NCBI RefSeq assembly: GCF_010731755.1
Contig: NZ_AP022589.1
Span: forward strand, 1,116,001-1,180,000
From: Mycolicibacter minnesotensis
GTDB lineage: Bacteria > Actinomycetota > Actinomycetes > Mycobacteriales > Mycobacteriaceae
Length of the DNA stretch: 64,000 nt
Direction: 5' to 3'
Each line of letters starts with the position of its first letter. Position 1 is the stretch's first letter. Below are positions 32,101-41,977 of the stretch, piece by piece. Under the pieces are notes generated by a model. That model was not told where the DNA came from, did not search any database, and saw only the letters and a program-made list of their open reading frames with translations. A program made the position numbers and the translations under genes.

Positions 32101-35100
32101 TGGCACTGCCATCGGAGTTCCGGCCGCCGGTACCGGCCTCGCCGCCGTTACCGCCGTTACCGCCGTTGGTCCCAGCGCCGCCGTTTCCACTCGGGACGGT
32201 GGCCTGGCCGCCATCAACACCGTCGGCACCCCGACCACCGGCACCACCATTGCCACCAACACCCGCGACGCCATCAACACCCGAAGCAGCCTGGCCCCCA
32301 CGACCCGAACCACCCACACCACCAACACCGGCATTACCACCGTTGCCACCAGCCTGACCGGCCTCACCATCAATCGAGGTGTTGCCGTCACTGAGACCAT
32401 CACGACCCGCAGCCCCATCAGTGCCATCAGCACCATCACCGGCGCTACCACCCACACCACCTAGACCCTGCAGACCATCCGTGCCCGCCGCACCATCAGC
32501 AGCCCGCGTGCCATCACCGGAGACACCACCAACACCGGCAGTGCCCGCCGCACCACCGGCACCGCCATCGCCACCAACACCACCAGCGCCACCACTGCCG
32601 CCAGCAAGACCCGCACCGGACTGCCCGACACCACTGCCACCGGCACCACCGGCACCACCATCGCCGCCAGCACCACCATTGCCGGCATTACCACCCACGC
32701 CACCAACACCGGCAACACCACTGTTGGCACCAGTACCGGCAACACCACCAGCGCCGCCAGCACCACCATTGCCACCACGCGTGCCCGCACCGCCGTCCCC
32801 ACCACGCTCACCAGCACCACCATCAACCGAACCCGCAGACCCGTCACCACCGGCAGCACCAGCACCACCCTGGGAACCAGCCCCACCCTGGGCACCGTGA
32901 CCGCCGGCACCACCGACACCACCATTGCCGCCATCACCATCGGCAACCCGCGTCAGCCCATCAGCACTCAGACCACCCTGACCACCACTGCCACCAGCAC
33001 CACCATTGCCACCAGCCGTGCCATCAACAGCACCCACGACGCCATCAACACCGTCAGCACCCCGACCACCGGCACCACCATTGCCACCAACACCCGCGAC
33101 GCCATCAACACCCGAAGCAGCCTGGCCCCCACGACCCGAACCACCCACACCACCAACACCGGCATTACCACCGTTGCCACCAGCCTGACCGGCCTCACCA
33201 TCAATCGAGGTGTTGCCGTCACTGAGACCATCACGACCCTCAGCCCCATCAGTGCCATCAGCACCATCACCGGCGCTACCACCCACACCACCTAGACCCT
33301 GCAGACCATCCGTGCCCGCCGCACCATCAGCAGCCCGCGTGCCATCACCGGAGACACCACCAACACCGGCAGTGCCCGCCGCACCACCGGCACCGCCATC
33401 GCCACCAACACCACCAGCGCCACCACTGCCGCCAGCAAGACCCGCACCGGACTGCCCGACACCACTGCCACCGGCACCACCGGCACCACCATCGCCGCCA
33501 GCACCACCATTGCCGGCATTACCACCCACGCCACCAACACCGGCAACACCACTGTTGGCACCAGTACCGGCAACACCACCAGCGCCGCCAGCACCACCAT
33601 TGCCACCACGCGTGCCCGCACCGCCGTCCCCACCACGCTCACCAGCACCACCATCAACCGAACCCGCAGACCCGTCACCACCGGCAGCACCAGCACCACC
33701 CTGGGAACCAGCCCCACCCTGGGCACCGTGACCGCCGGCACCACCGACACCACCATTGCCGCCATCACCATCGGCAACCCGCGTCAGCCCATCAGCACTC
33801 AGACCACCCTGACCACCACTGCCACCAGCACCACCATTGCCACCAGCCGTGCCATCAACAGCACCCACGACGCCATCAACACCGTCAGCACCCCGACCAC
33901 CGGCACCACCATTGCCACCAACACCCGCGACGCCATCAACACCCGAAGCAGCCGCACCGGCCCCTGTTCCGGCCACACCACCAACACCGGCATTACCACC
34001 GTTGCCACCAGCCTGACCGGCGCCACCAGCACCGTTGTTCACACCCGCGACACCGGCACTACCGGCAGCACCCGCAGCACCAGCACCACCACTGCCGGCA
34101 TTGCCACCAGCACCGGCAGCACCCACAACACCCGCGGTCGAACCACTGCCACCGACACCACCATTACCGCCGGCACCACCATTACCGCCGCCGCCGCCGT
34201 TGCCGTCACCGGTCACAAACGATCCAGCCGCACCATCAACGCCGTGACCACCCACGCCGCCAGCACCACCATCGCCACCAGCACCCGAGACAGCCCGAGT
34301 CACCCCATCCGCAGCCAAACCACCCAGGCCACCACTGCCACCAGCACCACCATTGCCACCAGCCGTGCCACTGTCGCCAGCATTGCTTCCGTTGACACCG
34401 CCCGCACCCTGACCGCCCTGGCCACCAGCACCACCAACACCCGCAGAACCGCTGGCACCATCAGCAGCCGCACCGGCCCCTGTTCCGGCCACACCACCAA
34501 CACCGGCATTACCACCGTTGCCACCAGCCTGACCGGCGCCACCAGCACCGTTGTTCACACCCGCGACACCGGCACTACCGGCAGCACCCGCAGCACCAGC
34601 ACCACCACTGCCGGCATTGCCACCAGCACCGGCAGCACCCACAACACCCGCGGTCGAACCACTGCCACCGACACCACCATTACCGCCGGCACCACCATTA
34701 CCACCGCCGCCGCCGTTGCCGTCACCGGTCACAAACGACCCAGCCGCACCATCAACGCCGTGACCACCCACGCCGCCAGCACCACCATCGCCACCAGCAC
34801 CCGAGACAGCCCGAGTCACCCCATCCGCAGCCAAACCACCCAGGCCACCACTGCCACCAGCACCACCATTGCCACCAGCCGTGCCACTGTCGCCAGCATT
34901 GCTTCCGTTGACACCGCCCGCACCCTGACCGCCCTGGCCACCAGCACCACCAACACCCGCAGAACCGCTGGCACCATCAGCAGCCGCACCGGCCCCTGTT
35001 CCGGCCACACCACCAACACCGGCATTACCACCGTTGCCACCAGCCTGACCGGCGCCACCAGCACCGTTGTTCACACCCGCGACACCGGCACTACCGGCAG

Positions 35101-38100
35101 CACCCGCAGCACCAGCACCACCACTGCCGGCATTGCCACCAGCACCGGCAGCACCCACAACACCCGCGGTCGAACCACTGCCACCGACACCACCATTACC
35201 GCCGGCACCACCATTACCACCGCCGCCGCCGTTGCCGTCACCGGTCACAAACGATCCAGCCGCACCATCAACGCCGTGACCACCCACGCCGCCAGCACCA
35301 CCATCGCCACCAGCACCCGAGACAGCCCGAGTCACCCCATCCGCAGCCAAACCACCCAGGCCACCACTGCCACCAGCACCACCATTGCCACCAGCGGTGC
35401 CATCAACAGCACCCACGACGCCATCAACACCGTCAGCACCCCGACCACCGGCACCACCATTGCCACCAACACCCGCGACGCCATCAACACCCGAAGCAGC
35501 CTGGCCCTCACGACCAGAACCACCCACACCACCAACACCGGCATTACCCCCAGCGCCACCAGCCTGACCGGCCTCACCGTTGGGATTGTCGATGTCGCCG
35601 TTGGTGCCCCGAGCGCCATCAGCGCCCCGGCCACCGTTACCGGCGTTACCGCCCACGCCACCGGCACCGTCAGTGCCGACGGTGGAGCCGCCGCCTCCGG
35701 CCCCACCATTGCCACCGACTCCGCCGTTGCCCCCGCGAGTGCCATCCGCACCAGGCTGCTCGCCGTCGACCCCGTTGATGCCATCGCCGCCCCGACCGCC
35801 GGCGCCGCCCGCACCACCGTTGCCTTCAGCGGCCCGCGTGAGACCGTCAGCCTCAACGCCGCCCGCGCCACCGTTGCCCCCAGCGCCACCGTTGCCGCCG
35901 GCGATCCCATCGGGGTCCTGCGCGGTGCCGTTGCTCCCAGCAAAACCGTTACCGCCGGCGCCACCATTGCCACCGAGACCAGCCAGGCCGCCATTGCCCG
36001 AAGCAGCGTGCCCGCTGTTGCCGCTGGCGCCACCCGCCCCACCCAGGCCGGCGTTGCCTCCAGCGCCACCATCTTGGCCGGCAGCCCCCTCAGGATTGTC
36101 GGCATCGCCATCAGCTCCGTCGGCACCGTCCGCCCCGGCACCGCCGTTACCGCCGTTGCCGCCTAGGCCGCCTTGGCCATCAACGCCGACGGTGGCGCCG
36201 TTGCCGCCGAGTCCGCCGTTACCGCCAGCACCACCGTTGCCACCAGCTTCACCCGCGGCGCCAGGGTCCACGCCGCTTGCCCCAGTGAGGCCCGCGCCGC
36301 CAGCGCCACCGTCGCCGCCGGCACCACCATCACCTCGGGTGGCGTACGAGCCATCAGCAAGCAGGCCGCCGACGCCGCCGTCGCCGCCGGCACCGCCGTG
36401 GCCGCCCGCGGTGCCGTTAACGGATCCGTCGACTCCATCGCTGCCCTGGAAGCCGGTGCCGCCGGCACCGCCCTGACCACCTGCACTGCCGGTGCCGTGG
36501 AGGCCGGTCGCAGCGGTGCCGTCGCCCGCAACACCACCGGCGCCGAAGGCGCCCCCGTTGCCGCCGGCACCGCCATAGCCGGCATCGAGATGGTCTGCCG
36601 TACCCGCAGCACCCTGACCACCGGCGCCGGCCTGCCCGGCATTGCCGCCATCGCCGGCGGCACCACCGACGCCAGCAGTGCCCGCGGCACCATTGGTCGC
36701 GGTTCCCGCCGCGCCCGCGGCACCACCGTTGCCTCCGGCGCCGCCGTTACCGGCGTTGCCGCCGACGCCCCCAATGCCGTTCTCGCCGTTGTCGAAGGTG
36801 CCTTCCGCGCCCGCGGCGCCACTGCCCCCGCTACCGCCGGCCGCGCCCTTACCTCCGATGCCACCATTGCCGGCGTTACCCGACACCGAGCCGCCCGCGC
36901 CACCGGCACCGCCGGTACCGCCGTGGCCGCCGGCTCCGCCGTTGACGCCGGACGCACCCGCAGTGAGCGCGTCGGCACCCGCTGCGCCAGCACTACCAGC
37001 TCCACCGGCACCACCGGTGCCGCCGTTGCCGTGTGCACCACCAGCACCGCCGATGCCACCAGCGCCGCCAGATGCGCCCGCGCCGTCGGTCAGGTTCGCC
37101 GTACCGTTACCCCCGGCACCGCCGGTCCCACCGTTGCCGCTGGCACCACTGGGAACCTGGCCGTCGACGCCCGGTCGTCCTGCGTTGCCCCACATCCAGG
37201 CCATGAACTTCTCGCCCGCGGCCCCACCTGCTCCGACAACCGTCCCGATCTGACCGCCAGCACCGCCAGCGCCACCATCACCGCCACCGAGGGCGCCATC
37301 GCCACCGAGTCCACCGGCGCCACCATCACCGGCAGCTCCCGCATTTCCGCCGGCCCCGCCATCACCGGCAGCACCGAAGTGCCCACCAACGCCGCCCACA
37401 CCGCCACGGCCACCGCCGCCGCCATCGCCACCGCTACCGCCGGCGCCACCGCTACCGCCCAGGTCATCCAGGCTGATGCCGCCGGCGCCACCCTCGCCAC
37501 CCGCACCACCCGCACCGCCCACCCCACCGGCGCCACCGACACCGCCGAGGCCCAGCACGAATCCGGCAGCACCGCCGGCACCGCCGTTGCCACCTAGACC
37601 ACCGACCAGCCCGTCGCCACCGATGGTGCCGTCCAGTCCCAAGATGCCCTCGATGCCGGCCATGCCGGCCAGACCCGTAGCACCGGCACCCCCAGCGCCG
37701 CCCGCGCCACCGAAGCCGATCAGACTGGCCGCGTCGCCGCCGGCACCGCCATTGCCGCCGGCCAGCAGCGCATCCAGCGAAGCGCCACCGGCGCCACCGG
37801 CGCCGCCATCGCCGAACAGCCAGCCGCCCAGTCCGCCGGTGCCACCGTCGGCGCCGGCAAAACCGTCACCGCCCACGCCACCGTTGCCGAACATGCCGGC
37901 ATTGCCGCCCATCCCACCGACACCGCCAGCGATTTCGGCTACGCCGGCCGTACCCGCGCCACCAGAACCGAGCAGGAACCCGCCATCGCCTTGGTCCCCA
38001 AACCAGCCCCAGCCACCCAGCAGTGAGTCGTTGGCCCCATCAAAGCCATCGATTCCATTACCGATCAGCGCCCGGCCGAACAGATCCAGGAATGGCTGAT

Positions 38101-38461
38101 TGAGCAGGTCGAGAAGCTGCTGATTGTCTGCGATGAAGTCCTGCGTCAAGTCATAGAGCGGCAGGTACAGCTGCTCGTGATAGAAACCCGCCACCGCCAG
38201 GTCGAACTGCTCAAATGCGTCGTAGAGAAAGAAGTTGCTGCCGGCGGCCGAGCCAGGCTCCACCCAGCCGGTCCAGTCCCCCCACAGCGCCGGGTCGAAC
38301 AGGTCCTCCATGTCCGCACCGGCCGTCGGGGCAGACGCCAAGGGCGTCACCCCAAACGCCAGGAACGCCGCCACCGAACTCACCGCACCGCCGACGCGCC
38401 GCACGGCTTCGCCTCGACCCTGCGGTCGAACTTTGCCGTTTTCATTGCGCTGACGAGCCAC
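29138..38461 (-). CDS. Giant secreted PGRS-repeat protein without PE domain
   Basis: A 3107-residue Gly/Ala/Asn-rich protein from GTG 38461, with GGGAGCAGGA as ribosome binding site. Residues 1-49 form a Sec-type signal peptide ([20 protein letters not shown] core, AGA cleavage site). Residues 50-136 are a non-repetitive module: MEDLFD, YLPLYD (99-104), [18 protein letters not shown] (119-136). The last part resembles the GRPLIGNG motif that opens PGRS domains in PE_PGRS proteins, but no PE domain is present. From about 160 to the end are GGxGG triplet repeats with near-identical long repeats in the middle. Family knowledge: PGRS domains are surface-exposed and modelled as polyglycine-II sheets. 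Likely surface protein, function unknown. No enzymatic domain is seen at the C-terminus. Confidence 0.85.
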   Translation of the reverse strand: MARQRNENGKVRPQGRGEAVRRVGGAVSSVAAFLAFGVTPLASAPTAGADMEDLFDPALWGDWTGWVEPGSAAGSNFFLYDAFEQFDLAVAGFYHEQLYLPLYDLTQDFIADNQQLLDLLNQPFLDLFGRALIGNGIDGFDGANDSLLGGWGWFGDQGDGGFLLGSGGAGTAGVAEIAGGVGGMGGNAGMFGNGGVGGDGFAGADGGTGGLGGWLFGDGGAGGAGGASLDALLAGGNGGAGGDAASLIGFGGAGGAGGAGATGLAGMAGIEGILGLDGTIGGDGLVGGLGGNGGAGGAAGFVLGLGGVGGAGGVGGAGGAGGEGGAGGISLDDLGGSGGAGGSGGDGGGGGRGGVGGVGGHFGAAGDGGAGGNAGAAGDGGAGGLGGDGALGGGDGGAGGAGGQIGTVVGAGGAAGEKFMAWMWGNAGRPGVDGQVPSGASGNGGTGGAGGNGTANLTDGAGASGGAGGIGGAGGAHGNGGTGGAGGAGSAGAAGADALTAGASGVNGGAGGHGGTGGAGGAGGSVSGNAGNGGIGGKGAAGGSGGSGAAGAEGTFDNGENGIGGVGGNAGNGGAGGNGGAAGAAGTATNGAAGTAGVGGAAGDGGNAGQAGAGGQGAAGTADHLDAGYGGAGGNGGAFGAGGVAGDGTAATGLHGTGSAGGQGGAGGTGFQGSDGVDGSVNGTAGGHGGAGGDGGVGGLLADGSYATRGDGGAGGDGGAGGAGLTGASGVDPGAAGEAGGNGGAGGNGGLGGNGATVGVDGQGGLGGNGGNGGAGADGADGADGDADNPEGAAGQDGGAGGNAGLGGAGGASGNSGHAASGNGGLAGLGGNGGAGGNGFAGSNGTAQDPDGIAGGNGGAGGNGGAGGVEADGLTRAAEGNGGAGGAGGRGGDGINGVDGEQPGADGTRGGNGGVGGNGGAGGGGSTVGTDGAGGVGGNAGNGGRGADGARGTNGDIDNPNGEAGQAGGAGGNAGVGGVGGSGREGQAASGVDGVAGVGGNGGAGGRGADGVDGVVGAVDGTAGGNGGAGGSGGLGGLAADGVTRAVSGAGGDGGAGGVGGHGVDGAAGSFVTGDGNGGGGGNGGAGGNGGVGGSGSTAGVVGAAGAGGNAGSGGAGAAGAAGSAGVAGVNNGAGGAGQAGGNGGNAGVGGVAGTGAGAAADGASGSAGVGGAGGQGGQGAGGVNGSNAGDSGTAGGNGGAGGSGGLGGLAADGVTRAVSGAGGDGGAGGVGGHGVDGAAGSFVTGDGNGGGGGNGGAGGNGGVGGSGSTAGVVGAAGAGGNAGSGGAGAAGAAGSAGVAGVNNGAGGAGQAGGNGGNAGVGGVAGTGAGAAADGASGSAGVGGAGGQGGQGAGGVNGSNAGDSGTAGGNGGAGGSGGLGGLAADGVTRAVSGAGGDGGAGGVGGHGVDGAAGSFVTGDGNGGGGGNGGAGGNGGVGGSGSTAGVVGAAGAGGNAGSGGAGAAGAAGSAGVAGVNNGAGGAGQAGGNGGNAGVGGVAGTGAGAAASGVDGVAGVGGNGGAGGRGADGVDGVVGAVDGTAGGNGGAGGSGGQGGLSADGLTRVADGDGGNGGVGGAGGHGAQGGAGSQGGAGAAGGDGSAGSVDGGAGERGGDGGAGTRGGNGGAGGAGGVAGTGANSGVAGVGGVGGNAGNGGAGGDGGAGGAGGSGVGQSGAGLAGGSGGAGGVGGDGGAGGAAGTAGVGGVSGDGTRAADGAAGTDGLQGLGGVGGSAGDGADGTDGAEGRDGLSDGNTSIDGEAGQAGGNGGNAGVGGVGGSGRGGQAASGVDGVAGVGGNGGAGGRGADGVDGVVGAVDGTAGGNGGAGGSGGQGGLSADGLTRVADGDGGNGGVGGAGGHGAQGGAGSQGGAGAAGGDGSAGSVDGGAGERGGDGGAGTRGGNGGAGGAGGVAGTGANSGVAGVGGVGGNAGNGGAGGDGGAGGAGGSGVGQSGAGLAGGSGGAGGVGGDGGAGGAAGTAGVGGVSGDGTRAADGAAGTDGLQGLGGVGGSAGDGADGTDGAAGRDGLSDGNTSIDGEAGQAGGNGGNAGVGGVGGSGRGGQAASGVDGVAGVGGNGGAGGRGADGVDGGQATVPSGNGGAGTNGGNGGNGGEAGTGGRNSDGSASGFDGTQGNGGDGGNGGDGGAGYHGLSGVNSGDNGQEGGRGGAAGSGGHGGTGAIGGAGGSGGNGGQGGNGGQGRDGYDAAGDGAAAAGTHGGTAGDGGNGGAGGSGGQGGNGGASSAGGAAGANGSGGNGGNGGDAGTPGDGGDGKDGNSTHLAGGNGGDGGNAGAAGAGGASGAAGTGGGAGTGTAGQDGTAGNGVTGVVGNGGNGGNGYDAGSDDRAPASLNGGNGGAGGNGGDRGNGGSGGHGGDGATGAQGTDGQNPGASGNTGGIGGSGGQGGAGGASGTQAGNAGSGGNGGHGANGGNGGIGNDGSTGSFANGGTGNGGNGGNGGAGGQGGNGGDGGAAGTLNNGTGTAGTQGAGGNAGSGGNGADPGDGGNGASGIATHTTGGNGGNGGNVGHGGAAGTAGVGSNGAGLAGTSGSTPAGSIVGNGGDGGAGYTPAPPVGTGQTAANGGAGGNGGNGGDHGNGGSGGTGGNGANGADATSMQSGAGRGGNGGNGGTGGKGGLGGSVMGSDGAVGDGGEGGKGGAGATGDFGVNNGYGGTGGTGGNGGNAGGAAGQVGNGGTGGIGGAGADGVRGYNSGTGAHGGNGGTGGLAGTVGLGGAAGNGGDGGAGGTGVAGDVTHNNGQGGTGGIGGLGGNAGNGTGTAGGGGVGGDGGAGAHGQVGYNNGYGGSGGSGGTGGLAGTVGSTGQVGNGGTGGAGGDGADGRVGYNNGYGGNGGQGGTGGSAANSTGQAGAGGDGGNGGHGDDGQLGYNNGYGGNGGSGGNGGQSGSVGTAGPTVSRGGDAGDGGNGADSTSTANNSYGGNGGSGGHGGNAGAASGQAGNGGNGGIGGNGRTGRIDANNGYGGNGGRGGDGGNAGSIGTDGIGGSGAYGGDGGAGANGEIYRNNGSGGIGGTGGSGGNAGASSPGVSASRGGTTEGSENGDGGNGGVGGNGANGIAGYNGGSPGQGGAGGTAGAAGTGGSGGQAGSGGQAGTPGAPA
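29410..30490 (-). repeat. About nine 43-residue NNGYGG modules near the C-terminus of the PGRS protein
   Basis: The C-terminal part of the giant protein has a regular module whose landmark is GYNNGYGG or a variant ([39 protein letters not shown]). Landmarks recur about every 130 bp, or 43 residues. The DNA is diverged between copies, unlike the central repeats. Confidence 0.7.
32210..33950 (-). repeat. 831-bp near-identical tandem repeat inside the PGRS gene
   Basis: Two full units start at 32210 and 33041 and a third partial unit starts at 33872, all with the same sequence GCCATCAACACCGTC. Period is 831 bp, 277 codons, so frame is kept. Only scattered single-base differences are seen between units 1 and 2. 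Confidence 0.9.
33948..35394 (-). repeat. 516-bp near-identical tandem repeat inside the PGRS gene
   Basis: Units begin at 33948, 34464 and 34980 (landmark GCAGCCGCACCGG). Period is 516 bp, 172 codons; the third copy breaks off near 35394. Copies are almost identical. After the array, sequence of the 831-bp unit type resumes (35386-35560). Confidence 0.9.
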
Positions 38462-39028
38462 GTCCTGCTCCCGATTCGGTAGGTCCTCAAGGGGGAGGAC
38501 GCGGATAACTTCCGCAAAGCCGGAAGTTACCGCCGAGTAAGAGACTCCTCAACTCAGATTTGGAGAGAAGTTTTCGTATGTGGACAGATCGCGTTAAAAG
38601 CTGCTAAATATTGCCTGGTCGCGTTTACTTTGGTCGTGATGTCCGCCACAGAAGACTGGCGGAGTGATTTTTCCCATTGCTTCCCTAAGGGGAACCTGGA
38701 TTTCGGGTATGCAATGGGCAGGTGTCCAGCGAATCCGCTGAGGCCCGACGACCCGCTCCGCGGCGTCAACCGCACCGAGTTTGACCCGCATATGACCGCG
38801 GAGTTTCGGAGTCCGCACTGCATTCGGGCTCGCCCTGACGGAGGGCCGCTATCGAAAGCCCAGGAAGCGAGCCGAAGCAGCCGACCGGAGATCAGCCGCT
38901 AGCACAGCGCGCAGCCCGCACACTCAGCTCTCAGATGGGTGGCGCGGGTCGGCCAAGACCGATCAGCTGTACAGCCCCACCGGGGGGGGAGCCGCCTGCG
39001 CGCGGTGGTCATCCAGACGGCAACCGGT
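38462..39028. other. 567-bp intergenic region upstream of the giant PGRS gene
   Basis: No convincing gene. It is lower in GC than its surroundings at 38540-38660, as expected of a promoter region for the PGRS gene. Two inverted repeats lie next to that gene. A run of eight G at 38982-38989, after ACAGCCCCACC, may belong to a terminator hairpin of the SDR gene ending at 39029. Small open frames here (for example 38554-38823 and 38630-38902) lack coding character. Confidence 0.6.
38483..38529 (-). promoter_or_regulatory. Two inverted repeats in the PGRS gene leader
   Basis: TAACTTCCG (38506-38514) and CGGAAGTTA (38521-38529) form a perfect 9-bp inverted repeat with a 6-nt centre. Beside it, GTCCTC (38483-38488) and GAGGAC (38495-38500) form a 6-bp one. 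They lie 22-68 nt upstream of the GTG start, so they may be an operator or leader hairpins. Confidence 0.45.
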
Positions 39029-39904
39029 TCAGTCGCGAGCCACCAGGGCATGCAGTTCCGGGATGGACCACGGCTGGCACGCGTGATGATCGCGGTAGCC
39101 CAGTACCGAAGGAACGGGTCGCTCAAAGCGACCGACGAACCCACCCGATGCCAGAAATACCGAGCCGGTCACTCCTTCGGCCATATCGCTGGCCAAGTAG
39201 GCGTAGAGCGGCGCGACATAGCTGGCCGGAGCCGGATCCAACGACGCCCGCATGCTCAACTCATCGAGCAGGCCACGCGCGTGCAGTTCACGGATCTGCT
39301 GCTCATAGTCGTCGCCGGTGGAAAGCCTCGTTTTCGCGCCCGGGCACACGACGTTGGCCCGCACACCATAGGCCGCGAGCTCCGCGGAGACCGCCACGGT
39401 CAATCCATTGATCGCGCCTTTGCCCGCGGGGTAGCCAGTGCCGCCGTAGTTGCCGAGGAAGGCCACCGAGCCACTGTTGATGATCGAGCCTCGCCGTTGC
39501 TCGACCATGATCGGTGCAGCAGCTCGACAGGTGTAAAAAACCGTACCGAGATGCGCATCGAGCAGGTCGTTGAATTGTGCGCTGGACACGGAAAGGATCG
39601 AGGAGCCGGCCGGCTCGGCGATGCCGGCGCAGTTGATCAGCACGTCGACGCTGCCGTATTCCTCCCGGCAGGCTTGAACCAGTGCCACGGCCGTGGCCTC
39701 GACGTGGGCTGCACCGGCCAGGCCGATCGCTCGCCCACCTGATGCGACGAGCGCTTCGGTGGTGTCTGCCACCGCCTCGGGGTCACGGCCGTTGACGACC
39801 ACTCCGGCCCCGCACGCCGCCAGCAGTTGCGCCACTGCTCGCCCGATGCCACGACTGCCCCCGACCACGACGGCTGCCCGGCCGGCGAGCAGGGTGTCGG
39901 TCAC
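39029..39904 (-). CDS. Short-chain dehydrogenase/reductase
   Basis: Classical-type SDR of 291 residues. NAD(P) site VVVGGSRGIGRAVAQ near residue 12, LINCAGIAEP, and active site INSGSVAFLGNYGGTGYPAGKG with Ser, Tyr and Lys in YPAGK. The C-terminal 40 residues extend beyond the usual 250. The start overlaps the stop of the CMD-family gene (39901-39904, ATGA). Last gene of the leftward group that begins with the aldehyde dehydrogenase. Substrate unknown. I do not recall this gene between Rv0771 and purD in H37Rv. Confidence 0.88.
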   Translation of the reverse strand: MTDTLLAGRAAVVVGGSRGIGRAVAQLLAACGAGVVVNGRDPEAVADTTEALVASGGRAIGLAGAAHVEATAVALVQACREEYGSVDVLINCAGIAEPAGSSILSVSSAQFNDLLDAHLGTVFYTCRAAAPIMVEQRRGSIINSGSVAFLGNYGGTGYPAGKGAINGLTVAVSAELAAYGVRANVVCPGAKTRLSTGDDYEQQIRELHARGLLDELSMRASLDPAPASYVAPLYAYLASDMAEGVTGSVFLASGGFVGRFERPVPSVLGYRDHHACQPWSIPELHALVARD

Positions 39905-40326
39905 TGGCCCTTCTGCTGATCCAGTACGGCCGCCACGTTGGCCGCCTTGTCTTCAGCTTTGCCCGCAGCAGCGGCCTTGCTCCGCTTGGCGATCACCTTC
40001 TCCACCACAGAGTTCAGCCCCGACCCCCGCGGGAAGCCCACGTAGTGCGTGATGAAGAGGGCCATCTCGCGCAGCTCGTTCTCGGTCATCTCCCCGTTGT
40101 GCAGGGCGGCGTTGACCTGAATCTCCGCCAGATCCTTCTCGCCCAGCGCAGTCACCACGGACAACGTCATCAGCCGCTTGTCACGCATGGAAAGACCGGG
40201 ACGCGACCAGATCCGGCCAAAAAGGTGGTCGGCAGTGAGGGCGAAGAACTCACCCGGCATGTCGGGCATGTCCCAGGCGTAGACCTCGTTCATCTTGGCC
40301 AGTCCGGTACGGCGCAGTTCGTCCAT
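39901..40326 (-). CDS. Carboxymuconolactone decarboxylase-family protein
   Basis: A 141-residue all-helical CMD-domain protein (LSMRDKRLMTLSVVTALGEKDL, then NAALHNGEMTENELREMALFITHYVGFPRG). The AhpD-type CxxC pair is absent, so it is of the decarboxylase rather than the thiol-peroxidase branch. Substrate not predictable. Corresponds to Rv0771. It follows the dehydrogenase at 40337 by 10 bp and overlaps the next SDR. Confidence 0.9.
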   Translation of the reverse strand: MDELRRTGLAKMNEVYAWDMPDMPGEFFALTADHLFGRIWSRPGLSMRDKRLMTLSVVTALGEKDLAEIQVNAALHNGEMTENELREMALFITHYVGFPRGSGLNSVVEKVIAKRSKAAAAGKAEDKAANVAAVLDQQKGQ

Positions 40327-40336
40327 CAGAGCTCTC

Positions 40337-41203
40337 CTAGTCGGCAGTGGAATGGGGCACGCCCAGGGCTGCGCCGAGGCGGTCCAGGGCTATCTGCGCC
40401 AGCGGCAGGTCGACCCCCGTTGCCTCCCCCAGCCCCAGCGCAAGTCGAAGGTCTTTCTCACCGAGTCCGCGGGTGTGGGTGAAGGCGTCGCGCAGAAAGT
40501 GGTCGGATCCCAGCGGGGCGGTCGACTCAAGCAGCATGATCACCCCGGGTCCACCGGTGAGGGCATCGGTGTGACGTACCACCCGGCCCAGCGCCTGCAG
40601 GTCAAGTCCAGCCGCCTCGGCCAGTTTCATGGCTTCGCCGGCCGCAGCGTAGCCGGTGAAGGTCAACATGTTGCGCGCCAGCTTCATTCGGGTTCCAGCT
40701 CCGGGCTCACCGGCGTGAATCACCAACGATGCCCATTGCTTGAATGCCGGCTTGATCTGTTCGTAGACCGCGCGATCGGCACCGACCATGGTTGCCAGTT
40801 GGCCCTTCTCGGCCGCACCGGCACCGCCGCTGACCGGCGCGTCGACGACGTGAATGCCATGGCGCTTGAGCTCCTCAGCCAGCTCAGCGGCCGTGGTGTC
40901 GGCGATCGTCGAGTGAATCGCGATGACAGTACCCGGCTTGGCCGTGGGCAACAGTTCGGCGATCACCTGGCGGACCTGCGCATCATCGAGCACGGTGATG
41001 CTGATGATGTCGGCGTTCGCACCGACCTCGGCAACGCTGCCGGCGACATTGGCCCCGGCTTCAGCCAGGGGCGTCATTGCCTCTGTCCGCAAGTCGAAAA
41101 TAGTTAGCCCACCGGGCCATTCGACCAAACGCTTGGCCATCGGCGCACCCATATTGCCGAGGCCGATGTACCCCAGACGGGGCTGTTCTTCAGCACTGCT
41201 CAT
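40337..41203 (-). CDS. 3-hydroxyisobutyrate-type dehydrogenase
   Basis: Beta-hydroxyacid dehydrogenase of 288 residues. NAD site GYIGLGNMGAPMAKRL, substrate motif DAPVSGGAGAAEKG, and the catalytic Lys region RMKLARNML are intact. Start ATG 41203 overlaps the preceding SDR stop (ATGA at 41200-41203); the longer frame to 41509 is antisense-like noise within that SDR. Corresponds to Rv0770. Confidence 0.92.
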   Translation of the reverse strand: MSSAEEQPRLGYIGLGNMGAPMAKRLVEWPGGLTIFDLRTEAMTPLAEAGANVAGSVAEVGANADIISITVLDDAQVRQVIAELLPTAKPGTVIAIHSTIADTTAAELAEELKRHGIHVVDAPVSGGAGAAEKGQLATMVGADRAVYEQIKPAFKQWASLVIHAGEPGAGTRMKLARNMLTFTGYAAAGEAMKLAEAAGLDLQALGRVVRHTDALTGGPGVIMLLESTAPLGSDHFLRDAFTHTRGLGEKDLRLALGLGEATGVDLPLAQIALDRLGAALGVPHSTAD

Positions 41204-41952
41204 GAGCGGATGATCTGTCCGCCGTCGACGTTGAAGATCTGTCCGGTGATCCACGACGCCTGATCCGACAGCAGGAACAGGCACATCGGGACGAGATCCT
41301 CCGGCGTGCCCATGCGGGCCAACGGAAGCTGCTGCACCATCTGCTTGACGATGGCCTGCGGGGTGGTGACGCGGTTGGCCTCGGTGTCGATCGGACCGGG
41401 GGCGATGGCGTTGATTCGGATGTTTCGCCAGCCCAGTTCGCGGGAGAGCTGCTGGGTCAGGCCGTTGATGCCGACCTTGGCGAGTCCGTAGAAGTTGGAG
41501 TAAACCCATGCCGCAGTTGATGATTGGTTGACGATAGCGCCGCCACCACGCTTGGCCATGTGCTCGTAGACCGCACGGGTGCAGATCAGCGCACCGTCAA
41601 GATTGACCCGCATGAACTTCTCGTAGTAGTCCCATGGCACCGTGAGCAGGCCGTCGAGCTTCATGCCGCCGAAGATCGCGGCATTGTTGACCAGGTAGTC
41701 GATCCCGCCGAATTCGGCAACGGCTGCGTCGGCCATGGCCTGTGCAGACTCCATATCCGAGACGTCGACCCGCACCGCGACCGCCTTGCCGCCGTCGGCG
41801 ACGATCTGGTCAGCCACCGCCTTCGCGCCGTCGACGTTGATGTCGGCGACCACGACCGCGGCACCGTCGGCGGCCAGGGCCTGGGCGTAGGCCTGCCCGA
41901 TCCCGCCACCGGAGCCGGTAACGATCGCCACCTTGTTATCGAATTGACCCAT
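41200..41952 (-). CDS. Short-chain dehydrogenase/reductase
   Basis: SDR of 250 residues: VTGSGGGIGQAYAQ cofactor loop, VNNAAIFGG, catalytic NQSSTAAW then YGLAK, and C-terminal ITGQIFNVDGGQI. Near-classical FabG-type length. Lies 25 bp after the aldehyde dehydrogenase in the same operon and overlaps the following dehydrogenase. Corresponds to Rv0769. Probable role: oxidising an alcohol intermediate for the operon's lipid or steroid pathway (inference). Confidence 0.92.
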   Translation of the reverse strand: MGQFDNKVAIVTGSGGGIGQAYAQALAADGAAVVVADINVDGAKAVADQIVADGGKAVAVRVDVSDMESAQAMADAAVAEFGGIDYLVNNAAIFGGMKLDGLLTVPWDYYEKFMRVNLDGALICTRAVYEHMAKRGGGAIVNQSSTAAWVYSNFYGLAKVGINGLTQQLSRELGWRNIRINAIAPGPIDTEANRVTTPQAIVKQMVQQLPLARMGTPEDLVPMCLFLLSDQASWITGQIFNVDGGQIIRS

Positions 41953-41977
41953 GTACTTCTCCCTCGTTCAGGCGTGC

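Noticed and set aside
32210..35560. CRISPR array
   Set aside because: The repeats are hundreds of bases long, in frame and without short spacers; no cas genes are near.
29096..38099. Long plus-strand open frames across the PGRS gene (for example 29096-31309 and 33728-36166)
   Set aside because: They are antisense shadows of the GGC/GGT repeats: Thr/Ala/Pro-rich translations without start signals or known domains. The minus frame alone has a signal peptide, RBS and PGRS sequence.
38554..38902. Small genes in the PGRS upstream region
   Set aside because: Overlapping frames on both strands, mixed composition, no RBS and no recognisable protein; more likely promoter DNA.
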